Source: Rehmannia glutinosa
Taxonomy: Eukaryota > Streptophyta > Magnoliopsida > Lamiales > Orobanchaceae
Direction: 5' to 3'
Assembly (NCBI GenBank): GCA_016081115.2
Contig: JABTTQ020002172.1
Location: forward strand, 434,001-498,000
Length of the DNA: 64,000 nucleotides
This document shows, piece by piece, positions 47,937 to 59,969 of this stretch (its first letter is position 1; every line of letters starts with the position of its first letter). The position numbers were made by a program, and so were the translations under genes. The notes under the pieces are model-generated. The model had not been told where the DNA came from and ran no database searches. It worked only from the letters and a program-made list of their open reading frames with translations.

Positions 47937-48863
47937 GATTTGATCACGAAGCCCTCCAATAACTTGAGACTGGTTCGACCTTGAACCTTTCTACAATCCT
48001 CCTTGGAATGTAGACCCCTTTTGATTCTTCAAAAGATTCTTCTTCAACAGTTTGAAGTTGTCTTTCCTTCACAGCGTAGTGTTGGATCGATTTCCTTCGA
48101 GATTTAGGCTTGAGGATTTGCTTGAATATAGTTGAGAATATTTTGCAGGTTACAGTGTGAATAATGTTGTTTGTTCGTGGTTCAGGTAACCTTCTCTCAA
48201 TGAGATTCCTCAGCCTTTTATAGTGAACTTTCAAAAATCTGCCCGTTGAAGAGATAGGCTGATTTTTAAAAATCACTTGTGTTCGTTGGCTTGTCTTGTT
48301 GCAGTCCTTGATGTTGACATTTCCTCGTATTAAATGAATGTTCAGCTTTTCAGAATCTGACACGAGTTGCAGTGCTTCCCATTGGTTTATTCCTTTTGCA
48401 TGCTTCAGGGACTGAGCACTTTAAGACATGGCAGCGTGGAAGTATTACTTGATTAAGTAATATTCTTGACTTAGGCAACGGATTCTTTTCGATTAACTCC
48501 TCTTTTTGTACCCTTTTCCCAGGTGACTTGAGTCTGCTCCAATGATTGAAAGACTCATCTATCACTTCAACTTGGGACTTGGCTTCTTGAGTTGACTTGA
48601 CTAACTCTTTACACAGTTGTATCTCAGTTGATACTCCTTCAGTCGAGTCCTTGACATTTCTTCCTTGCCACACTCAGCTGCTTCACAGCGGAGTCTTCAT
48701 CCTAGTCTTCAGTTGACTTCTTGTATATCCAGGCATAGCTGACTTGACTCAGCTCATACAGCCCTATCTATTACAATACAATTTACAAGGAGAATGGGGT
48801 GCCAACTTTCTAGTCTAAGTTTTACATGGCATTATCAAAATCTAAATAATAAATTTACCAATA

Positions 48864-49158
48864 ATTTCCCCCTTTTTGATGATGCCAAAACTTAAAACAT
48901 ACATACAAAATGTACATAGCAATGATATATACAGACAATGCAGTAACAGAGAATGTATGCGTAGAATCAATCTTTTTATTGATCATAACATTCTTGTCCT
49001 TTACACAGCTGTTTACAATGTGTATCAGAGCAAACATGGTATTCTATATCCACGCAAAAATGTAGAAATTACAAATTTCTTATTCAACAACGTACAGAAG
49101 ACTTACACACATATGCATTAACAATAGTAAAATACATGAAGGGGTGGACAGCAACACT
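48864..49158 (-). other. Element J: polypurine tract and 3' untranslated region
   Basis: AATTTCCCCCTTTTT next to the LTR (about 48864-48877) is the complement of AAAAAGGGGGAAATT, the plus-strand primer tract, preceded in transcription by GGCATCATC. The remaining 280 bp to the third-ORF stop are AT-rich with no feature I can name. Confidence 0.85.
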
Positions 49159-52100
49159 TCATCGCCTTCGCTGCCTCCTTCTTTCTTCTTCAGCTCTGTC
49201 GTCCTTTGCTCTAATTCTCTTCTTTTCATCTTCAGCTGCTTTCTTCTTCTCGTAAGCTCTCTTCACAGCTTCATCTCTTCTTTTTCTTTCCTGTCTTTCT
49301 TGCCACAGCTGATCTTGTCTTTTGTTCTCTTCTTCAATTCTTTTCGCATATTCATCATTCTTCCTAGCCACTTCCCGATTGGCTACTTCATCATACCCAG
49401 CCCAGTAGATCATTCCCTTCTTGCCTGGATCTACGTATTCAATGTTTTTGGGTAGAGGTCTAGGTTTAAAGCCTCTACCTCCACCACTTCTTCCTCCTCC
49501 TCTGGGCGTATATTGTACTGGAGTCTTTTTCTTTCCAGCAGAGTGACTGCTAGTAGTCTGCTGCTTGTGAGCTTCTTCGCACAGCTTCAGACCTTTCTCC
49601 CAGTACAAGTCCCAGGCTTGGGTTATGGACATATCCTTGAAGTATCCCTCAGACTTGAGCGTTTTAAACTCTTCAACGGATCTTGGCTCGTTCCCGTCAT
49701 CTGGAATGGCATCGGTGTCTTTTCCTATCGGAATGCCTCCGAATTGTTTCAACACTTCTAGAACACGTGCATCTGTCTTCCTTTCAACCTCCTTCATCCC
49801 TCGCTTCTACGATTTTTTCTCTTCTCGAGGACATAGGCACAAAGCAGAGTGTTGGAGCGGCGGAGTCACCGGAAGTTTCTTGATTATGCTATTTGTGACA
49901 TGGCCTTGTTGAGGGGTTTCGGCAAACATTAGGGTCACATCCTTTTACCCTTCCCCCTCAACAGCTTTTCCCTTCCCCTTCTTCTGTTCTTCAGCTATTT
50001 CCTTCTTCTTCTCATCAGCTGACCCTTTCAACGTCTTTAGGTATTCCTCTTCCCCCTTTTTGGCATCATCAAATGAGATAGGAACCCCTGGAAACATCCC
50101 CGCAAGCATAAAATCTAAGTGATCGCTAGTAGTCTAGTCACTGTTAGCTTCTTCGCTTGACTTGAGACCTTTCTCCCGACAAATATAAGCGGTGATAGTT
50201 GAGTTACGCTTGAGAACTGCGGAGTATGCTATTCGAAATTACGAGCGGGTGACTTTGGATTCGGCCGCCACAGTTTCATTTCAGCCATAAGAAAATTTGG
50301 ACTTGGCATTCATATTTTCCTCTAAACGCAGAAGTTCTTTCTTGTGAAATTCTCGCAGTAGTTCCATTTCAGTGGTATGGGAGGCATACATTCTGTCAAT
50401 ATTTTCTTGCATCCTCTTCTTCATGTCAGCATTATCAGCGCTCCAGATCAGCATTTTGTTGTAAAATGCTTTGAAGTATCTGACTTGTTCGAATCGCATT
50501 ATACTCTGTTGTTGACACCATTCTCTGATCCTCAGCACAATCCTCTCAAGTCGGCTGTGAGAGTGGCATCTCTGTTGTCCAGCGAGGCCTGGTGCCTTTC
50601 AATTTTCTCAATCTCTCCAAGGATAGTCTTGAAAACTTCACGCATTTGTTACCTCGATCTCCATTTGTGGCGGCAAGCAAACATCAAAATCAAATTCTGC
50701 TGGGACAATGGTGTCAGTGGGAATCACTGGATCAGGTTTGTGGTATCGTTTCCGCTCACGAGTTGTTTCTTCTACAAGGTCAGGCACCTCTATTGAAAAA
50801 GGAAAAGTCTCTTCGAAGGCATCATCACGAACGTAAGGTATGGAATGTACAGTCGTTCGAGCTTGTGATGTGCCTTGTTAAGTCGACTTTCTTTGTGACT
50901 TTGGGAGCTGCGTGAGATGACTCGGTTTCAGCTAGGCTTGGTGTGAGGGTTGGCGGTACCGGCGAGCCTGTTGTCTTAAATGCCTTCTTCGGCCTCGAGT
51001 GTTTTTTCGCTAAATGAATTGGTGTGTCCTCGGTTGCACCATCAGCGTCATCGGAAGATGATGAAGCACGAGGATTTGGTTCATCATCAAAATTGAAAGT
51101 TTGTCGGCGACCTTGAATTTACGGCTTGCTCGTGACTTGGTAGAACATCCTCGGTGAGTCCTCTTTGGCGGGGTTGATTCGACTTCATCTGCGGATCCCA
51201 AGAATGTTGTATGGGGATCATCCTGGGTGTCATAAAGAGCGCCGATTTCCTCCTCCGAATCAGCAATTATGTTCTGGGGAATGCTCTTATCTCCTTGATT
51301 TTTACCTAGGGAAGTCTCAACCTCCCTTAGGCCTTCATTACCTCTGCAGTCTCAACTACGGCGGGGCCTTGTACAATCCCTTCGGCGGTGCGGTTTGTCT
51401 TAGGGTCTTCTGCGATGGCATCCACAGAGTCTCAACTCCGTGGATTGCACTTTCATTGCCTGCAGTGTTAACTCCGGGGCAGATCCATCTGTGACTCATT
51501 TGCATTAGCGGCGTCCTCACCTTTTGTTGGCATTTCAGCTGAGACAGACTTAACTGTCCGAGCTTCGTTAGTGACAACTTGTTGTTGTTCTATTTCTTTT
51601 TCCTTCTCCACTTTGCCTCCTTTCTGCATCGTGGAGTCATCTATAGCATCCTCCGACCTAGCTGCGGTCGAGTTTCCCCCGGTGGCTCACCGGTGAGTCA
51701 CTTATGTTGGGGTCACTTTGCTCCGGACACCCTTGTTTCCTTTGAGTGTTGGTAGTGGGGCCGGTGGTAAGACACCTTCAACAGGGGTTGGCTCAACTTG
51801 GGTGCCCAAGTTCCCAGTGTCATCGCCAGTTCCCTTAGATCCGTCCTCTGAGTGAACTGGGGAGGTGGTTGCAGCAATAACTGTGGCAATCTGTTGTACC
51901 ACTCCCAACGGATCAATCTCCAGCTGTGATTTTGAAGACTCTCCTGGTCCTTCCATCAGCTCTTTCTCATGCATCAATGTGGATTCTCGCATGGCTTGCT
52001 GCATGTCCAACTTTTCTTGTGCAGCAATAGGGTCCATGTCCTCATCACTGTCTGAGAGCATGTCAAGATGAGGATGAGTGTGATCATTGGTTCCCGTGAG

Positions 52101-53790
52101 AGGGCAAATGCTGGCTTTCTCACGAGCTTCAGCTTCCTCTGCTAATTTCTCATTTTCTTTTTCCTTGAAGATATGCAAGATATCCAGGCAGTTATTTTCT
52201 TCAAGTGCCTGAAGCACGATGGTAAATCCTATGAAATTCAGCAATTCTTCCTCTTCCTCAATGAATTCAGGGCGTTCAAACTGTACCCTCGAGTGACTCA
52301 GCTTCCATGCTCGCCATTCACGCAGACGGCGCTGAATGTCTGGGTACACAGGAGAAACAACCATCACATCATCATCTTCATCCTCTTACTTACTTCCTTT
52401 TCTTTGGAAGGCAACTCGGCTCCTTCAAGAAAGACATCGGGCGGTGGAGACACAACTCTTTTATCAGGAGATTTTGCTGTCTCTGCTGCCTCTTTTTCCT
52501 TAGCTGTTCTATCCAGAGCTGGGTCTTCTTTTTGCCTCTGCTGATCGGCCTCAGCAGACTTAGCTGTTTCATCAACAACTTCTGGAGACTGCACTTCTTC
52601 AGCAGTCTCAGAGACTTTTTCCAGCTGAGTGGCAGACTCAGTTGTCTTCTCAAGCTCCGAGAGCTTGGTGATTCTTCTTCTTCTTTTTGTCCTTACCAGA
52701 GGAAGTTCTGGTTCGGATACTTCTTCCTCAGCTTCCTTGGCGGCGGGGGCCGGTGCATCTTTCTTTGACTGAGGAGTTGTCTTTCTTGGCTTGGCAGTCC
52801 TCTTCTTTTTAATGGTCGGAGAAGGTATTTGGGGTTCCTTCTCTCCCTCACCATGTGGGAGAGACACACGCTCGGGCAGGTGACTCGGCTACAGGGGCAG
52901 GTGCGTCTTTTGTCTTTGTTGCAGGGGCATCAATCTTCTTTGCAGCTGCATGGGCAGCTTTCTTCTTCGGAGGAGAGGCAACAGCTATCTCCTCGGGGTC
53001 AGCTGATTCTCCCTCGCTTGTGTCCGCCCTCTTCGCATGGGCTCTCTTTTAGGCTCCTGAGAGGTTAGCCCTAAACATCTTCTTGTTCACATGGAAGGAC
53101 TTTCCATGCTGAAGGGGAATGCCCTTCACTTCCATCAAGTGGCCAATAACTAGGCCATAGCCTAGTGATCCTCCAAATGATCCATCCTCCTTGAACGATT
53201 TATTCGCAACGTTCTGGCAGAGTCTGCTGTATACGAACTCAGCCCAGTTAACTTTTTTCTCTTGCATGATCGCAGCCATGACGATCAGCTTAGTCGTGGA
53301 CAGTTGATTGAAGCTTCCAAACTTCATGTCCACACACTTTGCGACGATATCCATCAGTTTGTGATAGTCGTCCTTCAGAAATTTCTTCTCAGCTGTGTAG
53401 ATGACTTTTGTAGCACATTCAGGTCTGGCTACTTCCTTCCATGCAGCAGCCAAGTTGACGTCGGCTTCATATATCTCCGGCATGCCCTCCGACAGCAATA
53501 AACAGTGCTCCGCAAGGTCCTTTGCAGTGATTAATATGTCCTTGCGGTGGACAGAGCACTTAATCCCTTCGTCCTGCAGCTCGGCGTTCACGTAGAACTG
53601 GGCAACCTCCTCAACGTACGTCATCTGATATTCCATCATGAGGAATGGTTTCAGTCCGGATTTCTCGATTTTATCCGCTATCTTCTTCACAACGGTTTTA
53701 TCGAACCCCCGCTTAATCATGCCTTCAAAATCCTGATTGATCTGTGTGGATTTGTTTTGATAACTTGACGAAATCTGTCTTTGGTGCCAT
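49159..53790 (-). pseudogene. Element J: third ORF ('env-like' position)
   Basis: ATG at 53790 (MAPKTDFVKLSKQIH), a frameshift after about 20 codons, then a clean N-terminal domain at 53049-53720 (YQMTYVEEVAQFYVNAEL; KLIVMAAIMQEKKVNWAEFVYSR; LSGA). A Pro/Ala/Lys linker follows (52364-53040). The acidic module is at 51702-52367 (YPDIQRRLREWRAWKLSHSR, EEEEELLNFIG, GPGESSKSQ). A CAG/CTG-damaged block spans 49800-51700. The C-terminal 212 residues (49159-49797) are clean: KQFGGIPIGKDTDAIPDDG, YTPRGGGRSGGGRG, YVDPGKKGMIYW, then a long Lys/Arg/Glu helix ending RRRQRRR. Total over 1,500 codons. No membrane segment is seen, so an envelope role is doubtful. Confidence 0.8.
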
Positions 53791-53920
53791 TTCTAGAGAA
53801 TTTTACCGATTAAATCTTGACGAACTTGCTTTGAGAACAGGTAGGGTTTCGAGAGAGAAAAGAGACTTGCTTTCTTATTTTTGAAGATGAGCAGGAGAGA
53901 GAGAAAATCGAAGGAATGAG

Positions 53921-53928
53921 TATATATG
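53921..53928 (-). promoter_or_regulatory. TATA box before the J third ORF
   Basis: CCCATATATACTC on the minus strand, 131-138 nt before the ATG at 53790. Upstream at 54092-54099 the minus strand reads TGACATCA, one C-to-T from the palindrome TGACGTCA of H, followed by CGTAATAATGAC as in H. Confidence 0.6.
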
Positions 53929-54339
53929 GGTTATGAAAGGACGTGTTTTAGGTTTTGAATTTTTATCAAGATCAACGGCTCGATTTAGCACATCACATTG
54001 CATTTAATTTCTCGCATTTAATGCGGCAAAGCATTTATATCCAATCATATGTTTTCTATGCGACTTTTGATTGTACCCGTCATTATTACGTTGATGTCAT
54101 CCTTAAAAACATTCCCGCTCATTAAAACGATGCCTTTTTTTTGTCACTTAGCTCATAAATGACTAAACCTTACTCCTTAAATGACTCAACTCTTCTTCTC
54201 TCTTTTCGTATAGTGACTCATTGTCGCCTAACTTGATACGGTGACTTTCCGATCTGGTGATTCACTTGGGCCGATTTATGAAATCTACTTTGTTTTCATC
54301 TTTTCATGTTTCATCTCTTCTCATTGAGTCTTTTGGGTG

Positions 54340-57300
54340 TCAACTCAGCTCAATTAACCCTAGTTCATGCTTAAGTTCTTCAAATCTTGATTCACATAAT
54401 GGCTTTGTGAATATGTCAGGTAACTGTTTATCAGTTGAGATGTATTCCAAGGTGATGTCTTTCTTTTCAACATGATCTCTTATGAAATATCTGACATCAA
54501 TGTGCTTTGTTCTTGAATGCAACACAGGATTCTGAGTGATTGCAATAGCACTTGTGTTATCACACATGATTGGAATCTTTTTTTCTTCAATTTCATAATC
54601 TCTCAGTTGTTGTCTCATCCATAAGACTTGGGGACAACGATTTGCCCAGACTATGTATTCCGTCACGGTGTGGATGTGGCTATTGAGTTTTGCTTCTTGC
54701 TAAACCAGGAACCTAATCTGTTTCCAAGCATTTGACATGTACCTGAAGTACTCTTCCTGTGAACTCTACATCCAGCATAGTCAGAGTCTGAGTAACCAAT
54801 TAGCTTGAATCCACCTTCCTTTGGGTACCATAAGCCAACTTCTTGGCATCCATTCAAATATCTTAGGATTCTCTTAGCTGCAGTCATGTGACTTTCCTTT
54901 GGAGCAGATTGGAATCTTGCACATACTCCTACCGCAAAGGTGATGTTTGGCACGCTTGTCATTGTTAGATAAGCGATGATCCAATAAGTGCTCAGTATCT
55001 TATTTGATCCACGAGGCTTGCCATCCTGCATCATGTCCATCTTGGACCGATGTATTCATTGGTATTTTCACGGAAGACTTCTCTTCCATACCAAATTTCT
55101 TCATTAAGTCTCTGGTGTACTCTGTTTGACTTATAAAGGTTCCATCCTTCAACTGTTTAACTTGTAGTCCTAAGAAGAATGTCAGCTCTCCCATCATGCT
55201 CATTTCAAATTTGCCTTGCATGAGGTTTGAGAATTTATCACACAGCTCCTTGTTTGTGGATCCAAAAATGATGTCATCCACATATATTTGAACAAGCAAT
55301 ATACTCTCCCCATCTTGAATTCTGAAGAGTGTTATGTCCACTTTGCCTTTGGTGAATCCATTATATGTCAGAAATTGAGATAATGTATCATACCATGCTC
55401 TAGGTGCTTGTTTCAATCCATATAGAGCTTTCTTGAGCTTGTACACCTTATCTCCAATGGTCTTCTGCTCAAAACCTGGAGGTTGCTCAACATAGACTTC
55501 TTCTTCCAACAAACCATTTAAAAATGCACTTTTCACATCTATTTGACATACAATAAAGTTCTTGTGTGCAGCATAGGCAAGAAACATCCTTATTGCTTCT
55601 AATCTTGCAACAGGAGCAAATGTTTCATTAAAATCTATTCCTTCTTCTTGGCAATACCCTTTGGCTACCAATCTTGCTTTGTTTCTTACCACAGATCCTT
55701 CCTCATTCATCTTATTTCTGAAGACCCATTTTGTGCCAATAACATTTTGATGGGTTGGTCTTTGCACCAATTCCCATAACTTGTTTCTTTCAAACTGATT
55801 CAGCTCTTCTTGCATGGCTTGAATCCAATGTGTGTCATCCAATGTTTGGAACACATCTTTTGGTTCTATTTGTGAAATAAAACAAGTGAACATTGCTTCT
55901 TGCTGAGCTCTGGATCTGGTTCTTACACCATCTCTTACATTTCCAATAACTAGCTCTGGTGGATGGTCTCTCAGCTATCTCACATCAGGTTAAAGTAAAT
56001 CAGCTGGGTTTAGTCGTCTTGCAGCTGTGTTGTCTTGAGCAGCTCTCTCATCATCATTTAGCTGCAAATTCTCCAGTTGTCTTTGAGACTCAGCAGTCTC
56101 ATCTTCATCTTGATTGATTGCTCCAGCTTCAGCTTCAACATAGGGACTTTTCTGCATAGTTGGTTGATTCAGCTTATCAGCTAACTCTTCAATGTCTTCT
56201 CCATTTACATTAGGATCATCAAAAACCACATGAATAGACTCTTCTGTGACCATAGTCCTCTTGTTCAGTACTCTATAGGCTTTACTTTCAGCTGAGTATC
56301 CCAAAAAGATACCTTCATCAGCTTTAGCATCAAAAGCCTTTAGATTATCCTTGTCATTATTGTGAATGAAGCATTTACATCCAAATATTCTAAAATACCC
56401 AACATTTGGCGTTCTCCCTGTCCATATTTCATAGGGAGTCTTTGTCAGCTGTCTATTGATCATGCATCTATTTTGAGTATAGCATGCAGTGTTGATGGCT
56501 TCAGCCCAAAATCTCTTTGGCAATCCAGCTTCAGCTAACATGGTCCTGAGCTTCCTTGAGAGTTCTATTTCTTCTTTCTGCTACTCCATTTTGGTGTGGA
56601 GTCCTTGCTGCAGATAATTCATGAGCAATACCATTTTCAACACAATACTGAGTTATTATCCCATTGACAAACTCAGTTCCTCTATCAGACCTTATCTTTA
56701 TAATGGTTTGACTCTTCTCATTTTGAACTATTCTCATCAGCTGAGGTAACTTCTGCAAAGTTTCCTTCTTTTTACACATGAAGATTGTCCATGTATATCT
56801 TGAATGATCATCCACCACTACTAAGGTGTATTTCTTTCCACTTATGCTAGCTGGCTCAACTGGACCAAATAAATCCATATGCAACAGATGCAATATTCTT
56901 GTTGAAGATGGACTTGACTTCTCTTTGAATGATGATTTGATCTGTTTTCCCATCTGACATGCATCACAAACACTTTCCTTCTTGTACACTGAGTCTGACA
57001 ATCCTTCCACAAGTTGACTCCTTGCAAGCTTGTTGATTGTCTTGAAGTTCAGATGACTCAGCTTCTTGTGCCACAGCCAACTTGATTCGACTGTACTCTT
57101 TGCTAACAGACAAGTGCTAGGTGTGGCAGTAGACCAATCTACCACATACATGTTCTTTTGTCTGCATCCTTGCAACACTACTTCATTAGATTCAGTGTTC
57201 TTGATTTGGCACACTCCCATATTGAATCCAACATTATAGCCCTTGTCACAGAGTTGACTTATGCTTAGTAAGTTGAAATTGATGCCTTCAACATATGCAA

Positions 57301-57490
57301 CATCTGTAATTTCTAAACCTGATGGATCCAGTGCCTCTAATTTCCCCTGGAGCTTCATTTCCTCCAAATATGACTTTTGCGCCTCTAATCTCCTTGAATT
57401 TTGACAGATTTTTCTTGTTTCTGTCATGTGTCCGGATGACCACTATCCATGTATCAGGTTCCTTGGCACTCGTTGTTCCTTGAACCGCAA
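54340..57490 (-). pseudogene. Element J: Sirevirus pol, best-preserved copy
   Basis: Protease region 57290-57490, broken around DSG. GAG-pre-integrase and integrase core at 56531-57427 (WHKKLSHL, CDACQMGKQIKSSF, HMDLFGPV, RSDRGTEF, QNGVAERRNRT), so the DDE triad is intact; the rest of integrase is at 55990-56541. RT at 55000-55893 (NKARLVAKGYCQEEGIDF, YVDDIIFGSTN) is open. RNase H is split over 54663-55040 and 54340-54666 (YSDSDYAGCRVHRKSTSG, CDNTSAIAITQ). An in-frame stop near 55976 separates integrase from RT. Only a handful of lesions, several at CAG/CTG. Confidence 0.92.
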
Positions 57491-57499
57491 TCAAGGAAA

Positions 57500-59841
57500 T
57501 TAGTTTTTAGGTACCCATATTTGTGCGGGTCCCGAGGGGTTAGTCTTTGTAAGATGATCCAACCAACCTATAGCCAAATGATCGACTCTAAGAGGTTTCC
57601 ATCTTTTCGTGCCATAATCATAACTCACTTTGCAAATTGCTTGGGGCTTTAGGTTCATACAAATTGTCTCTTTTGTCCGTATGCTTGTGAGTGTGTTTTA
57701 GCAATTTCCTTCTTTGGGTAGTTGTGATATTTACGAGTGTAGTGCCTGGGTGCATATGTGTGCCGATGATAGCTCACTTTGCCTTTTGAATGACCTTTCT
57801 TTGAGTTCTAGGCCTTTGCCATTTAGGCATATATTCCTTAGGTCTTTGCTGATATTTCACATTATTCCAATCAGCTTGGCTTGGGTAATTTCTACCATTC
57901 CCATCATTTGTGTTTCTTTAATAGAACTTCTGGGGTTTCTGGTAGCTCTGTTTCTTCTTTATAGAGTACTTCCTATTTGGAGTTTCTTTGAGGAACTCTG
58001 CTTTGGATTTCTTCTCGTTGTCCTCTCAAAGATACTCAATCGGTTGTTTTCCTTTTCCTTTATATCCAAGGCCGGTTTGTTTGTGATTGTGCTTTGGAGT
58101 GAATGTGGAGTGCAACATTTGGTGTCTTGGGTTTTTGAGATGCTTCATTACTTGAAGATCCTTTTTCCAAGATCACTCTGGGAGTTTGACTGTGCACAAA
58201 GGAATTGAATCCTATGCCTGTCTTATCTCCACACTCTTTTTGGCTCATAATAAGGTATCCAATGATTTAGATGCCTTTGTGAATGAAGCAATCACATTTT
58301 TTAGATCATTTTCCCTCTTTTCTATAGCAGCCTATCTCTGCTTATTAGTTTAGCATTCTCAACCTTGACTCTTTGTTCTCATCGCCTATGTGACTTAGAG
58401 TACTCGGCTCCTTAGTCATTTGTGAGTTTTGGCTTTTTGATGGCCGTTTTCCTCACTTAATAGTGTGTGTGTGAGGACTTAATGTGCTCAAAGTCTTTCA
58501 TCATTTTTCCTAATGAATCATAAAGATCAGTGGGTGATGAAGTGTGTGTGTCACAATCACTATCACTAGAATCTGAGTGAGATGAGTTAGAGTGTACCTC
58601 ATCTTCTTGGTCGAGGTTGATCTTGTTCTTTAACCATTAGACAGATCATTCTTCTTCTTCGAATCACTTGAGTAGTCGCCTTCACTACTCTCTGAGTCTG
58701 CTGCTTCTTTTGACTTAGCTATCTCAGCAGTCTCTGCAGCCAACATGGCCTTTTTCTTTTCATGTCTTCTTTCTCTGAAGACTCTTTTTTCTTCTTCATT
58801 CATGTATTTATTGACTACAGGATATGGACAGTCAATAGCGAAGTGTCCTGGTTGTCTACAGTTCCAACACAGGTTCTCAGCTCTTTGGTCAGCTCTTTCC
58901 GTTCTTGGATTATCAGTTCTTTGATATTCAACCTTTTGATGCTCAGCTCTCTTGGGTGGCCTATCTTCCCTTGACTTGGAGGGAGCTGAATGTCTTCTAG
59001 AGGATTCACCTTTTTTTCTCTTGTAGTTCTTGTTGAAGAACTTGTTGAATCTTTTAACCATCAGGGCAATCTCCTCCTGGTCAATGATTTCTTTGGCCTC
59101 AGCTCTTTTCCCATCTTTGACTATAAGTGCAGTTGATTTAGGTACAGTGTCTCCTCCTCATCTTTTCTTCTCAGCTCAAACTCGTAGGCTTTGAGGTCTG
59201 AGAATAGCTCATGATTGGATGTTGTTGTGAGGTTCATTGAATGTCTCAAGGCCATGACCTTCATTTCCCATTCAGCTGGGAGGCTTCTCAGAATCTTCAT
59301 ACACATCCTTCTGTGTATATTCTTTCCCAAGTGCTGATAATTCATTTGTGATCTCAGTGAATCGAGCATTCAGCTAATCCAAGGTTTCACCTGCAAGCAT
59401 TTTAAAATTTTCAAATTTTTGTACAGCAACGGACAATTTGTTTTCTTTAATTTGCTCAGATCCTTCACAAATTAAAGTTAATTTATCCCAAATTTGTTTT
59501 GCAGTTTGACAAGATTTGACTTTATTGAACATTGCTTTGTCCAAGATTTTGTAAAGTATGTCCTTGGCCACATTGTCCAAGTTGTATCTTCTTCTGTCCT
59601 CGTTTGTCTATTCAGTCCTTGGTTTCTCAACCATGGCTGGTCTTCTTCAAAGAAAGACTTCCTCTCCTTCACCGCGGTCGCTCTCGATATAATCGTGTTC
59701 ACTTCCGATTTGCAGTGGCCCATCCTCTATCACTATCCATATTCCATCATGTAAAGCAGATAGATGAGCCTGCATATGGATTTTCCAGTCATCAAATTCC
59801 TCAATATTGAACATAGGAATGCGTGTCAAATTTGCTTCCAT
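57500..59841 (-). pseudogene. Element J: Sirevirus gag
   Basis: ATG at 59841 (MEANLTRIPMFNIEEFDDWK). The UBN2-like domain spans 59121-59830 in several frames. The zinc knuckle is intact (CWNCRQPGHFAIDC, about 58830-58875). Basic segment SRRHSAPSKSREDRPPKR. The C-terminal part 57500-58630 is shredded, nearly always at CAG/CTG positions. The gag/pol joint keeps both family stops (TAA at 57500-57502, TGA at 57491-57493). Confidence 0.87.
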
Positions 59842-59955
59842 GATAATAACTTTGCTGAATAAAAAATAGCTTTTGGAAGAGCAAGTGTTAAAAGCTTCTT
59901 TGAAAGATTGAAATCTAGTTCAAGAAGAACTGCGGAAAATTTGAATAAACCAACC

Positions 59956-59967
59956 GCTCTGATAACA
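59956..59967 (-). other. Primer binding site of element J
   Basis: GCTCTGATAACA on the plus strand, 11 of 12 matches to the complement of TGGTATCAGAGC, two bases from the LTR. Confidence 0.9.
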
Positions 59968-59969
59968 CT

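Larger units (their letters stand above)
46601..48863 (-). repeat. Element J 3' LTR (with Cassandra inside)
   Basis: Plus strand TGTAGGTCCCAAGGGTGTG to AAATTTACCAATA. Net length about 1.39 kb without Cassandra and one TSD copy. Compared with the 5' LTR it lacks about 180 bp near 46910 (counterpart 60280-60462) and one 48-bp duplicate that the 5' LTR carries. Confidence 0.88.

Noticed and set aside
49144..49455. Hydrophobic Ser/Leu/Phe-rich protein that could look like a membrane protein
   Set aside because: Antisense of the Lys/Arg/Glu-rich tail of the J third ORF; the hydrophobicity comes from reading the purine-rich strand in reverse.
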